In this document: one piece after another, positions 5,149 to 11,515 of the stretch | Layout: every line of letters starts with the position of its first letter | How positions within the stretch are numbered: the stretch's first letter is position 1 | DNA from: DATJZH01 sp035499215 | Lineage (GTDB): Bacteria; Actinomycetota; Actinomycetes; Streptosporangiales; Streptosporangiaceae | DNA length: 11,517 nucleotides | Assembly (NCBI GenBank): GCA_035499215.1 | Contig: DATJZH010000277.1 | Span: 1 to 11,517, forward strand | Direction of reading: 5' to 3' | The notes under the pieces: generated by a model | Databases searched by the model: none | Told to the model about the DNA's origin: nothing | Seen by the model: only the letters and a program-made list of their open reading frames with translations | Translations under genes and position numbers: made by a program

Positions 5149-6054
5149 ATGACTACAGTTCAGCCCCAGGGCAGTTCCAGCGTCCGCAAGGCCGCCCCGT
5201 CAGGCAGCGGCGGCCCGGCCGTGCTGCGCATCCTGCTGGGAACCCAGCTGCGGCGGCTGCGCGAGGCACGGCGAATCAGCCTGGATGACGCCGGGCGGGT
5301 CATCCGCGCGTCCGGCTCGAAGATGCGCCGGCTGGAGACGGGCCGGATGAGCTTCAAGGACCGGGACATCGTCGATCTGCTCACCTGCTACGGCGTCGCC
5401 GACGAAGAGCAGCGCAGCGTGCTGCGGACACTCGCCCGCAGCGCCAGTGCCCAGGGCTGGTGGCACGACTACTGCGACGTCCTGCCCGGCTGGTTCGAGG
5501 CGTATATCGGGCTTGAGGAAGCCGCGACCAGCATCCGGGCGTATGAGATCCAGTTCGTCCCCGGCCTGCTGCAGACCGAGGACTACGCCCGCGCCGTCAC
5601 GCTGCTTGGCCACGCGAGCGCACCAGCTGACGAAATCGAACGCCGGGTGCGGCTGCGGATGAGCCGCCAGACTCTGCTCACCAGGCCGCACCCGTCGCAC
5701 CTGTGGGCGGTGCTGGACGAGGCGGCGCTCCGCCGGCCGGCCGGGCGCCCCGGCGTCATGCGCGGGCAGCTCAAGCACCTTATGGAAGTTGCCGACCGGC
5801 CGAACGTCACCATCCAGATCATCCCGTTCCAGTTCGGGGGACACGCTGCCGCGGGAGGCCCGTTCAGCATCCTGCGCTTTGCCGAGCCGGACCTGCCCGA
5901 CGTGGTGTATCTGGAACAGCTCACCAGCGCGCTCTACCTGGACAAGCGCGAGACCGTCGAGCACTATCTCGCGGTGATGGAGCGCCTGTGCCTGGAAGCG
6001 GAGCCCGCGTACGGCACCGCGAAGGTCATCAACGCGATCCTCAGGGAGCGCTGA
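5149..6054 (+). CDS. HTH (XRE) regulator with DUF5753 domain
   Basis: 301 residues from ATG 5149. Residues about 28-85 are the HTH: LGTQLRRLREARRISLDDAG then VIRASGSKMRRLETGRMSFK. Residues about 105-290 are DUF5753: GWFEAYIGLEEAATSIRAYE, FVPGLLQTEDYARAV, LWAVLDEAALRRPAG, RPNVTIQIIPF, GPFSILRFAEPDLPDVVYLE and a C-terminal helical end. This is the large actinobacterial family of WhiJ-like regulators that pair with DUF397 proteins and often affect development or antibiotic production. ATG 5149 is preferred because AGGAAA (5133-5138) lies 10 nt upstream; TTG 5125 and ATG 5140 are in frame alternatives. The gene is 191 nt downstream of the DUF397 stop and behind its hairpin, so it probably has its own promoter; the space 4958-5148 shows no other feature. 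The ligand of DUF5753 is unknown. Confidence 0.9.
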   Translation: MTTVQPQGSSSVRKAAPSGSGGPAVLRILLGTQLRRLREARRISLDDAGRVIRASGSKMRRLETGRMSFKDRDIVDLLTCYGVADEEQRSVLRTLARSASAQGWWHDYCDVLPGWFEAYIGLEEAATSIRAYEIQFVPGLLQTEDYARAVTLLGHASAPADEIERRVRLRMSRQTLLTRPHPSHLWAVLDEAALRRPAGRPGVMRGQLKHLMEVADRPNVTIQIIPFQFGGHAAAGGPFSILRFAEPDLPDVVYLEQLTSALYLDKRETVEHYLAVMERLCLEAEPAYGTAKVINAILRER

Positions 6055-6160
6055 CCTGTCTGGTCCAGCTGCCGCAGGACGGCCAGCTCCGCGGGCGAGC
6101 GTTCCTGGCAGTCTCCGTTCCCTGACGGGTTCCAGCACGTGATCCGGGCACTGGGCCCGG

Positions 6161-6177
6161 CCGGTGCGCCGCACCGG
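6161..6177 (+). terminator. Compact hairpin downstream of the HTH-DUF5753 gene
   Basis: CCGGTGC (6161-6167) and GCACCGG (6171-6177) form a perfect 7-bp stem with a GCC loop, 107 nt after the stop codon. It is a plausible GC-type terminator without a T-tract. No gene is seen in the 306-nt gap 6055-6360. Confidence 0.4.
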
Positions 6178-6220
6178 AACTTCGCCCGGATAACGCGTCG
6201 GCCTGCCTTCGTCCTTGCCG

Positions 6221-6250
6221 CCCGGCCAGGAGTCGTAGATTCTGGCCGGG
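6221..6250 (+). promoter_or_regulatory. 9-bp inverted repeat upstream of acuC
   Basis: CCCGGCCAG (6221-6229) and CTGGCCGGG (6242-6250) are perfect inverted arms around a 12-nt spacer, 111 nt before the acuC ATG. It could be an operator or a second terminator hairpin. TAGTCT at 6329-6334 is a possible -10 for acuC, without a clear -35. Confidence 0.35.
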
Positions 6251-6360
6251 TATGCGAATGTCGGATCGCAGGGGCCGTCACGGGAGCCCGCCCTGGTGCA
6301 TGCGCACTCCCCCGATGATCCCCTTGGATAGTCTTCGCGGGCACGGAAAGGAACGGGCGC

Positions 6361-7545
6361 ATGGCTGGCACGTTGCACGTGGCGTGGGATGAGAAAATGA
6401 CGAGCTACGACTGGGGCCGCAGGCATCCGATGGCGCCGGTGCGGCTGCACCTGACGATGGAGCTGGCCCGCTCCCTGGGAATCCTGGATGCCGAGGGCGT
6501 TTCCGTGGTAAGCCCGGCGGCCGCCACCGACGCCGAGCTGGAACTGATCCACGACCCGGCGTATATCGCCGCGGTGAAGCTGGCCGGCAGCGCCGAGCCC
6601 GACTACTCCATCCTGGCCTATGGCCTGGGCACCGACGACAACCCCTGCTTCGCGGGCATGCACGAGGCCTCGGCGCTGATCGCCGGCGGCACCCTCGCCG
6701 CCGCCCGCGCCGTCTGGACCGGCACGGCCGGCCACGCCGCCTGCATCGCCGGCGGCCTGCATCATGCCATGCGCGCCAGAGCCAGCGGATTCTGCGTCTA
6801 TAACGATCCCGCTCTGGCCATCGCCTGGCTCCTCGACGAGGGAGCCGACCGGATCGCCTACGTCGACATCGACGTTCATCACGGCGACGGTGTCCAGGCC
6901 GCCTACTATCACGACCCCCGGGTCCTGACCATCAGCATGCACGAGCACCCCGCCACCCTCTTCCCCGGCACCGGCCTGCCCGCAGACACCGGCGGCCTCG
7001 GCGCCCAGGGGTCAGCCGTCAACGTCGCCCTGCCCGCTGGCACCCGCGACGCAGGCTGGCTGCGCGCCTTCCACGCCGTCGTCCCCCCGCTCCTGACCGC
7101 CTTCCGCCCTCAGCTCCTGGTCACCCAGCACGGCGTCGACACGCACTGGTCGGACCCTCTCGCCAACCTCGAGATCAGCATCGACGCGCAGCGCTCCGCA
7201 GCGGCCGCCCTGCACCAGCTTGCTCATGCGACCGCAGACGGCCGCTGGGTCATCACCGGAGGCGGCGGCTACCAGCCGCTCAGCGTGGTCCCCCGCACCT
7301 GGACCCACGTGCTCGCCGAAGCGGCCCACGCCCCGATCACCCCCGACACCCCCACCCCGGAATCCTGGCGGGCCCACGCCGCGGGCTGCGCGCTTGGCCG
7401 CCCCCCTGACACCATGACCGAGAACACGACGCCGCATTACACCCCCTTCGAAACCGGCTACGACCCCGCTGACCCGCTCGACCAGGCCATCATCGCAACC
7501 CGCGCCGCCATCTTCCCCGAACACGGCCTCATGCCCCTGCACTGA
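6361..7545 (+). CDS. acuC: AcuC-type histone deacetylase-family protein (class I HDAC fold)
   Basis: 394 residues, a complete zinc-dependent deacetylase domain. The catalytic His pair is in GGLHHAM (H134, H135). The metal ligands are D171 and H173 in YVDIDVHHGDG, and D265 in QHGVDTHWSDPLANL. The transition-state Tyr is Y304 in TGGGGY. GFCVYNDPALAI and LFPGTG are further family motifs. In Bacillus and Salmonella-type systems such enzymes deacetylate acetyl-CoA synthetase and other acetyl-lysine proteins; AcuC was first named from acetoin utilisation. All catalytic residues are present, so it should be active. GGAAAGGA (6345-6352) precedes ATG by 8 nt. Residues about 320-394 extend beyond the core and hold a Pro/Thr-rich segment (about 322-360). 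The polymerase gene follows 93 nt later on the same strand. Presence near xfp-ackA suggests a role in acetyl balance, which is inference. Confidence 0.93.
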   Translation: MAGTLHVAWDEKMTSYDWGRRHPMAPVRLHLTMELARSLGILDAEGVSVVSPAAATDAELELIHDPAYIAAVKLAGSAEPDYSILAYGLGTDDNPCFAGMHEASALIAGGTLAAARAVWTGTAGHAACIAGGLHHAMRARASGFCVYNDPALAIAWLLDEGADRIAYVDIDVHHGDGVQAAYYHDPRVLTISMHEHPATLFPGTGLPADTGGLGAQGSAVNVALPAGTRDAGWLRAFHAVVPPLLTAFRPQLLVTQHGVDTHWSDPLANLEISIDAQRSAAAALHQLAHATADGRWVITGGGGYQPLSVVPRTWTHVLAEAAHAPITPDTPTPESWRAHAAGCALGRPPDTMTENTTPHYTPFETGYDPADPLDQAIIATRAAIFPEHGLMPLH

Positions 7546-7638
7546 CCACCGCCGCCGCCACCGCGCCGCATGCGCCGTCGAGATGAGGTTCTCACCAGCG
7601 ACGACCACCACTTCACCAGCACCGAGGAATGAAATACC

Positions 7639-8613
7639 ATGCCTGATGCCCTGATCACCCATGCGGACAAGGTGCTCTTCGCCGAGCGGGGCGAAACGAA
7701 GGGCGACCTCGCCGAGCATTATCTGCGGGTCGCCGGGCCGTTGATGCGGACGATGGGCGGGCGCCCCGTGCTGCTCCAGCGTTTCCCCGAAGGCGCCGCC
7801 GGGCCGTCCTTCTTCCAGAAGCGGGTGCCCGGGAACATCCCGGACTGGCTGCAGACCACCACCGTGTCGACACCCAACGGCACCACGTCGCAGGCGCTGG
7901 TCGCCGCCGACCTTGACCACGTGCTCTGGGCAGTGAACCTGGGCTGCCTGGGCTTCCACGTCTGGCCCTTTCTGGCCGCCGACGCCGGCCATGCCGACGA
8001 GCTGCGGATCGACCTGGACCCCAGCCCCGGCGTGGACTTCACCCATATCCGCCAGGCTGCCAGGGAACTGCAGCTGCTGCTCGCCGAGCTTGGCATGGCC
8101 GGTCACCTGAAGACAACGGGTAACCGCGGCTTGCACGTGTACGTCCGGCTGCAGCCCCGGTGGGACTCCTACCAGGTGCGTGCCGCGGCCGTCGCCGCCG
8201 CACGCGAGCTGGAGCGCCGCAGGCCCGATCTCATCACGGCCGCGTGGTGGAAAGAGGAGCGCGGCCGGCGAGTGTTCATCGATTACAACCAGAACGCACC
8301 GCACAAGACGGTATTCGGCGCGTGGTCGGTCCGGGCCCGGCCCGGAGCGCAGGTTTCCACGCCCATCGCCTGGGCCGAACTCGACGACGTCCACCCGGAC
8401 CAGCTCACGATCGCGTCGCTGGCAGCCCGGCTCGAGACAGCTGACGACCCGTGGCTCGGCATCAACGACGACCCGCAGTCGCTGGAGCCCCTGCTGGCCC
8501 TGAACGCACGCGACCGAGCGGGCGGGCTGCTCGACGCGCCCTGGCCGCCCGTGTACCCGAAACAACCTGACGAGCCGCCCCGCGTCGCCCCCAGCCGCGC
8601 CCGGAAGTCCTGA
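7639..8613 (+). CDS. LigD-like primase-polymerase (stand-alone PolDom, PolD1 type)
   Basis: 324 residues forming one polymerase domain of bacterial LigD (archaeo-eukaryotic primase superfamily), which adds ribo- or deoxynucleotides at broken ends during non-homologous end joining or repair. No ligase or 3'-phosphoesterase domain is present. Catalytic motifs: D125 and D127 in LRIDLDPSPG; TTGNRGLHVYV with H166; D215 in VFIDYNQN. The downstream ends KTVFGAWSVRARPGAQVSTP and IAWAEL are family-typical. The TTGNRG form of motif II is, from memory, closer to mycobacterial stand-alone PolD1 than to the SGxKG of full LigD. Residues about 300-324 are a Pro/Arg-rich basic tail. GAGGAA (7624-7629) lies 9 nt before the ATG. 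No Ku or ligase gene is in the window. Likely co-transcribed with acuC; the 93-nt gap shows no terminator. Confidence 0.92.
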   Translation: MPDALITHADKVLFAERGETKGDLAEHYLRVAGPLMRTMGGRPVLLQRFPEGAAGPSFFQKRVPGNIPDWLQTTTVSTPNGTTSQALVAADLDHVLWAVNLGCLGFHVWPFLAADAGHADELRIDLDPSPGVDFTHIRQAARELQLLLAELGMAGHLKTTGNRGLHVYVRLQPRWDSYQVRAAAVAAARELERRRPDLITAAWWKEERGRRVFIDYNQNAPHKTVFGAWSVRARPGAQVSTPIAWAELDDVHPDQLTIASLAARLETADDPWLGINDDPQSLEPLLALNARDRAGGLLDAPWPPVYPKQPDEPPRVAPSRARKS

Positions 8614-8732
8614 CCCGAGGCGCCCGGCCGACCGCGGCTGGATCGGCACGACGGCTGAACCGAAGTGAAACCCCGATGTCAAGTGATCATGTGGACTTTC
8701 CGGCGTGGTGTCCGCCGAGACGCGCTCGCGCG

Positions 8733-8755
8733 CCGGCGACGGGCGTCTTCGCCGG
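8733..8755. terminator. Hairpin between the convergent polymerase and pyrophosphatase genes
   Basis: CCGGCGA (8733-8739) and TCGCCGG (8749-8755) form a 7-bp stem with a 9-nt loop in the 197-nt convergent gap, where it could end transcription from either side. No T-tract. Nothing else is recognisable in 8614-8810. Confidence 0.4.
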
Positions 8756-8810
8756 GCCCTGAATGTCCTCGGCCAGCCCATTCCGGTCCAGCCGGGAGCG
8801 GATCCGCCTG

Positions 8811-9290
8811 CTAACCCGGGGCACGCCCGAAAGCTGCGGTGATCTCCTGTTCTGCGGCAGTCCGGTTCTGCCAGCCGCGGACATCGGTGCCCTTGCCGGG
8901 CTCAAGCTCCTTGTAGATGTCGAAGAAGTGGCTTATCTCATCGCGGAGGTGCCCAGGGATATCATTCAGGTCGCGCAGGTCCGCATATCGTGGGTCGGTG
9001 GCGGGAACCGCCAGGATTTTGGCGTCGGGCCCGTGTTCATCGTGCATCCAGAAAACGCCGACCGGCCTCGCCGTGACCGCGCAGCCCGGAAAAGTCGGCT
9101 CGCCGAGCAGGATCATGGCGTCGAGCGGATCGCCGTCCTCGGCCAGCGTGGCGGGTATGAATCCGTAATCGAGCGGATAGCGCGTCGAGGTGAACAGCAT
9201 GCGGTCCAGCCGGATCCGCCCGGTCTCCTGGTCCATCTCGTACTTGTTCCGCGAACCCTGCGGGACCTCGATGATGATCTCGACTTCCAT
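8811..9290 (-). CDS. ppa: Inorganic pyrophosphatase (family I, soluble)
   Basis: 159 residues, the usual length for actinobacterial family I enzymes. It hydrolyses pyrophosphate to phosphate in the cytoplasm, pulling forward nucleic acid synthesis and acyl activation. The start fits the family beginning (MEVEIIIEVPQGSRNKYE). The metal and phosphate ligands are in place: K16 and E18 (NKYE), R30, Y42 in YPLDYGFIP, D52-x-D54-x2-D57 in DGDPLD, D84, D89 and K91, and Y126-K127 in FFDIYKELEPGK. The spacing between the Asp residues equals that of the E. coli enzyme. GGAGGG (9299-9294) lies only 3 nt before the ATG. It diverges from the second universal stress protein across a long intergenic region. 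A broken relative of the same gene lies at 10827-11055. Confidence 0.96.
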   Translation of the reverse strand: MEVEIIIEVPQGSRNKYEMDQETGRIRLDRMLFTSTRYPLDYGFIPATLAEDGDPLDAMILLGEPTFPGCAVTARPVGVFWMHDEHGPDAKILAVPATDPRYADLRDLNDIPGHLRDEISHFFDIYKELEPGKGTDVRGWQNRTAAEQEITAAFGRAPG

Positions 9291-9343
9291 GAGCCCTCCA
9301 GTTGACGGGTGACAGCGAGGTGCCGCTTTTGCCAGCCCGGTCT

Positions 9344-9361
9344 ATGCACAAGCGCTTGCAT
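9344..9361. promoter_or_regulatory. Palindromic site upstream of ppa
   Basis: ATGCACAAGCGCTTGCAT has ATGCA and TGCAT arms and contains the perfect 10-bp palindrome CAAGCGCTTG (9349-9358). It lies 54 nt upstream of the ppa start codon, where an operator would sit. No named regulator is recognised. Confidence 0.4.
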
Positions 9362-9424
9362 GACAGGCAGCAGCTGGTGACTCGCGCGCTGTCACGTCGC
9401 CTGCCGGGCGGATTTTCTCAGCTT

Positions 9425-9457
9425 CGTGGATCATGTCGTGGATCAGGGCACGGATCA
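9425..9457 (+). repeat. Three GGATCA boxes at an exact 12-bp period
   Basis: GGATCA occurs at 9428-9433, 9440-9445 and 9452-9457, the first two within identical CGTGGATCA 9-mers. They lie in the 401-nt non-coding gap 9291-9691 between ppa and the second universal stress protein; open frames across this gap do not resemble any protein I know. Confidence 0.6.
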
Positions 9458-9465
9458 AGAATGAT

Positions 9466-9555
9466 GTCAGTGCCGTGCTGTGCACTGGCAGGCCAGCGTG
9501 CTGCAACCGGCCGTGCGCCCGGTCTCCGCCTGGCAGTCGGCCGCAGGCCGACTGC
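9466..9555 (+). other. Two leader hairpins upstream of the second universal stress protein
   Basis: The second and stronger hairpin, 9533-9555, is a perfect 10-bp stem (GCAGTCGGCC with GGCCGACTGC) closed by a GCA trinucleotide. A weaker one joins CAGTGC (9468-9473) with GCACTG (9482-9487). They could be part of a structured 5' leader, a terminator for an unseen RNA, or a small-RNA remnant. The sequence does not decide between these. Confidence 0.4.
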
Positions 9556-9662
9556 TTGCCCGGAAGTGCGCCCGGGATCACAATGGTCGGCAGGAGAGCC
9601 CAGCTGCCGCGCCGGGAAAATTGCTCCCAGAGTTCCGCAAGCCCAGCGCTGTGCCCCGGCGG

Positions 9663-9680
9663 CCGGGATAACCGGGATAA
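9663..9680 (+). repeat. 9-bp tandem repeat immediately before the ribosome binding site
   Basis: CCGGGATAA is repeated head to tail at 9663-9671 and 9672-9680, directly followed by GAGGAGG (9681-9687). A change in copy number would alter the leader but not the spacing between ribosome binding site and start. Confidence 0.7.
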
Positions 9681-9691
9681 GAGGAGGCGCA

Positions 9692-10186
9692 GTGTTTCCT
9701 GCCGCTGACAGCAGACCCGACCGCCAGGCTGCGCCCGGCGGGCCGTTCCGCCGGGTGCTGGTGGCATGGGACGGCTCGGCAGACTCCGTGGCGGCATTGC
9801 GGACGGCGGCGGCCATCGTCGGCGTGGGGCCGGGGCACGTGGTGGCACTGTCCGCCCTGCCGGACCCGCCTCATCAGGAGGCCCGGGAAGACCAGCCAGG
9901 CGAGCTGCCCGCAGGAATGCGCCGGGTGGAAGAGACCTTCATGTTCACCCGCGCGTCCATCGCCGAGACCTCTGCGGTCAGGGTCACCCTGCACACGTCC
10001 CAGAGCCGCCACGTGGCGGGGTCAATCTGCGATTACGCCACCGAGCATGGCTTCGACCTGCTCGTGATCGGCCGCCACGGCGACGGCGGGCTGCTGCACC
10101 CCAGACTCGGCCACATCGCGGATGCGACAGCCCGGGCATGCAAAATCCCCGTGCTCCTGGTAAGCGCGGACCACAGCACCGCTTAG
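9692..10186 (+). CDS. Universal stress protein (UspA family)
   Basis: 164 residues from GTG 9692. This start is chosen because GAGGAGG (9681-9687) lies 4 nt upstream; the frame is open back to 9302, but that extension has no recognisable sequence. One USP domain covers residues about 19-160: FRRVLVAWDGSADSVAALRTA with the nucleotide-contacting Asp27, and DLLVIGRHGDGGLLHPRLGH then CKIPVLLVS. The ATP motif is intact in spacing, G127-x2-G130-x9-G140, but the final Ser/Thr is His141. It is thus closer to an ATP-binding USP than the one at 3213. The role is likely stress survival or dormancy; partners are not visible. The gene stands alone and its long structured leader suggests post-transcriptional control. 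Confidence 0.9.
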   Translation: MFPAADSRPDRQAAPGGPFRRVLVAWDGSADSVAALRTAAAIVGVGPGHVVALSALPDPPHQEAREDQPGELPAGMRRVEETFMFTRASIAETSAVRVTLHTSQSRHVAGSICDYATEHGFDLLVIGRHGDGGLLHPRLGHIADATARACKIPVLLVSADHSTA

Positions 10187-10259
10187 CGCCTGCTCGCATC
10201 GGCACGGCCGCGTCAATGGCCTAATCCGGGGGCGGACGGCGTGGCCGCAGCGGCGTTGC

Positions 10260-10752
10260 TCAATAACCCGGCGGCTTCGAGGCGGAGCAGATCGTCGGCG
10301 CCGCGGGCTCATACAGCTGCGGCAGCGTCCTGTCCGGCCGCAGGAGATCCTCGCGGGCCACCATCGCCTCGACGTCCGCGCGGGACCGCGCCCGGCCGTG
10401 GCGCTGTGCGCCCGGGCCGGCCGACGTCGCGGGGCACATCAGCGGCGGCCGGGATCCAGCCCTGTTTCTCGCAGAACCATGCCAGGCCGGCGAGCGTCTC
10501 CGGGTTGCGGTTCCATGCCGCTGGTGCGCTGGCGCCCCATGCACCGGCGAACCACTCCGCGACGGCGGGGCCGCGCAGCACGATCACGTCCGCGTCGGCG
10601 CCGAAGAGGGCAAGCAGAATCTCCAGCGCAGAACCGTGCACCCGGCGGCTGTCCGCTTCCTCCGGCTGATCGAGTGCCGCCAGGTAGGCGACGACAGCCT
10701 GGCCGAGGGTGACGGTCTCGCAGCCGGTGCCCGTCCTGTGCACGGTGCCCAT
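10260..10752 (-). pseudogene. Tyrosine recombinase (phage-type integrase), frameshifted and truncated
   Basis: From ATG 10752 about 100 residues read as the N-terminal SAM-like core-binding domain of an actinobacterial tyrosine recombinase: VTLGQAVVAYLAALDQPEEA, LLALFGADADVIVLRGPAVA, EWFAGAWGASAPAAWNRNPE and LAWFCEKQGWI. After about 10452 the similarity moves to another minus-strand frame, where 10394-10296 gives RARSRADVEAMVARED and RPDRTLPQLYEPAAP. These resemble the beginning of the catalytic domain (ALSRAEVE-x-L, ERTLW-x-LYETAAR in relatives). The catalytic Arg of ETAAR is already lost, and the R/H/Y active-site residues are absent before the stop at 10262-10260. The gene is therefore dead. 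It marks an old integration or chromosomal recombinase locus. No attachment repeats were found around it. Confidence 0.7.
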
Positions 10753-10826
10753 GACGCCCGCCCAGCGTTCTCAGGCAGGGACCGCTGGCAGCTATCGCAG
10801 TCTCGGCGAGCCCCTCCGCCGCACGC

Positions 10827-11055
10827 TTCTGCCAGGATAGAACAGGCTCATCGCCGGAGCCAGAGCTGGAAGCGATGGTCCTGCCCGGTGAGCCGGCCTG
10901 CCCGGCAGCCTGAACACGGCCAGGCCCCGTGAGCGTGTTGCGGATGCACGACGACCGCGGCCCGCCAAGATCCTGGCGGTTCCCGCCGCGACCAGCGCCA
11001 CGCAAGCCTGCGGGACTTGCCGGACGTCGCCGAGCACCCGCGCGCCAAGATCAGC
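10827..11055 (+). pseudogene. Inorganic pyrophosphatase remnant (second ppa copy, broken)
   Basis: Pieces of a family I pyrophosphatase are spread over three plus-strand frames in the right order. Frame A (10827-10966): FCQDRTGSSPEPELEA (compare FIPxTLAEDGDPLDA), then MVLPGEPACPAA, an in-frame TGA at 10911-10913, and VSVLRMHDDRGP. Frame B (10964-10987): AKILAVPA. Frame C (10990-11055): DQRHASLRDLPD then VAEHPRAKIS. These align collinearly with residues about 44-120 of the intact enzyme at 8811-9290 (VFWMHDEHGP, AKILAVPA, DPRYADLRDL, EIS). Both ends are missing and the DGDPLD metal site is degraded. The sequence is too different from the intact gene to be a recent duplicate. It is more likely an old paralogue or an orthologue replaced by the intact copy. 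Confidence 0.72.
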
Positions 11056-11515
11056 CGCGGGCATCCCTCGCGCCGGCGCCGCAGCGGGCGAGGCTGGTCC
11101 CGGCGGCGCCGGCGGCCTGGTCCAGCAGGGCGACGACCCGGCCGAGTGCCTCCTGGCGCTGGGTGAGCTCGCGGTCCCGCTGCGCGGCCTCCCCGGCGGT
11201 GGCCTCTCGCTGCGCCGCCGCCGTCGCCAGCGCGTTCGCCAGCCGGCCGGTGCTCTCGGCGTACCGGGCCTCGGCCTCCCGGATAAGCCGCCGGGTCGCC
11301 TCAGCTAGCCGGTACTGCAGGTCGGCCCGTGCGCGCCCGACCTGCTGGGGGACCAGGCCGCGGGCCTGGCGGCGCAGGTACGACGCCGCGCGCCGCCGCC
11401 CGGCCTCGCCGGGCAGGCGGCGGCGGATCGCGCCCGCCAGCAGCTCGGTCTGCCCGGCCTGCTCCGCCGTCAGGTAGAAGAATCCCAGATCAGGTGCCAG
11501 CCGGTCACCCGGCCC
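11051..11515 (-). CDS. Dynamin-like GTPase, C-terminal end (start outside the window)
   Basis: A 154-residue open frame with no start codon in the window, continuous to the right edge; stop TGA at 11053-11051. It opens with LGFFYLTAEQAGQTELLAGA, then IRRRLPGEAGRRRAASYLRR, QARGLVPQQVGRARADLQYR and LAEATRRLIREAEARYAEST, followed by an Ala/Arg/Glu-rich helical stretch with heptad-like spacing (GRLANALATAAAQRE onward). From memory this matches the C-terminal helical stalk of actinobacterial dynamin-family GTPases, which remodel membranes; the GTPase domain is beyond the window. The last about 10 residues run into the remnant of the pyrophosphatase pseudogene, so the C-terminus may have been altered by the rearrangement. 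Function is not certain without the G domain. Confidence 0.62.
   Translation of the reverse strand, partial: GPGDRLAPDLGFFYLTAEQAGQTELLAGAIRRRLPGEAGRRRAASYLRRQARGLVPQQVGRARADLQYRLAEATRRLIREAEARYAESTGRLANALATAAAQREATAGEAAQRDRELTQRQEALGRVVALLDQAAGAAGTSLARCGAGARDARG

Noticed and set aside
5200..6948. Very long minus-strand open frame (582 codons) over the HTH-DUF5753 and acuC genes
   Set aside because: Low-complexity shadow of two well-supported plus-strand genes and the gap between them; high-GC codon bias keeps opposite frames open.
7012..8781. Minus-strand open frame of 589 codons
   Set aside because: Antisense to acuC and the polymerase gene, both with all catalytic motifs; the peptide has no recognisable domain.
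9302..9691. N-terminal extension of the second universal stress protein back to 9302
   Set aside because: The extra 130 residues resemble nothing, and GTG 9692 has a good GAGGAGG site and gives a normal USP start.
10241..10932. Plus-strand open frames over the recombinase remnant
   Set aside because: Arg/Ala/Pro-rich without motifs; the minus strand carries integrase similarity instead.
10929..11477. 182-codon plus-strand frame as a real gene
   Set aside because: Only its first part (VLRMHDDRGP) is meaningful and belongs to the broken pyrophosphatase; the rest is antisense to the dynamin-like gene.
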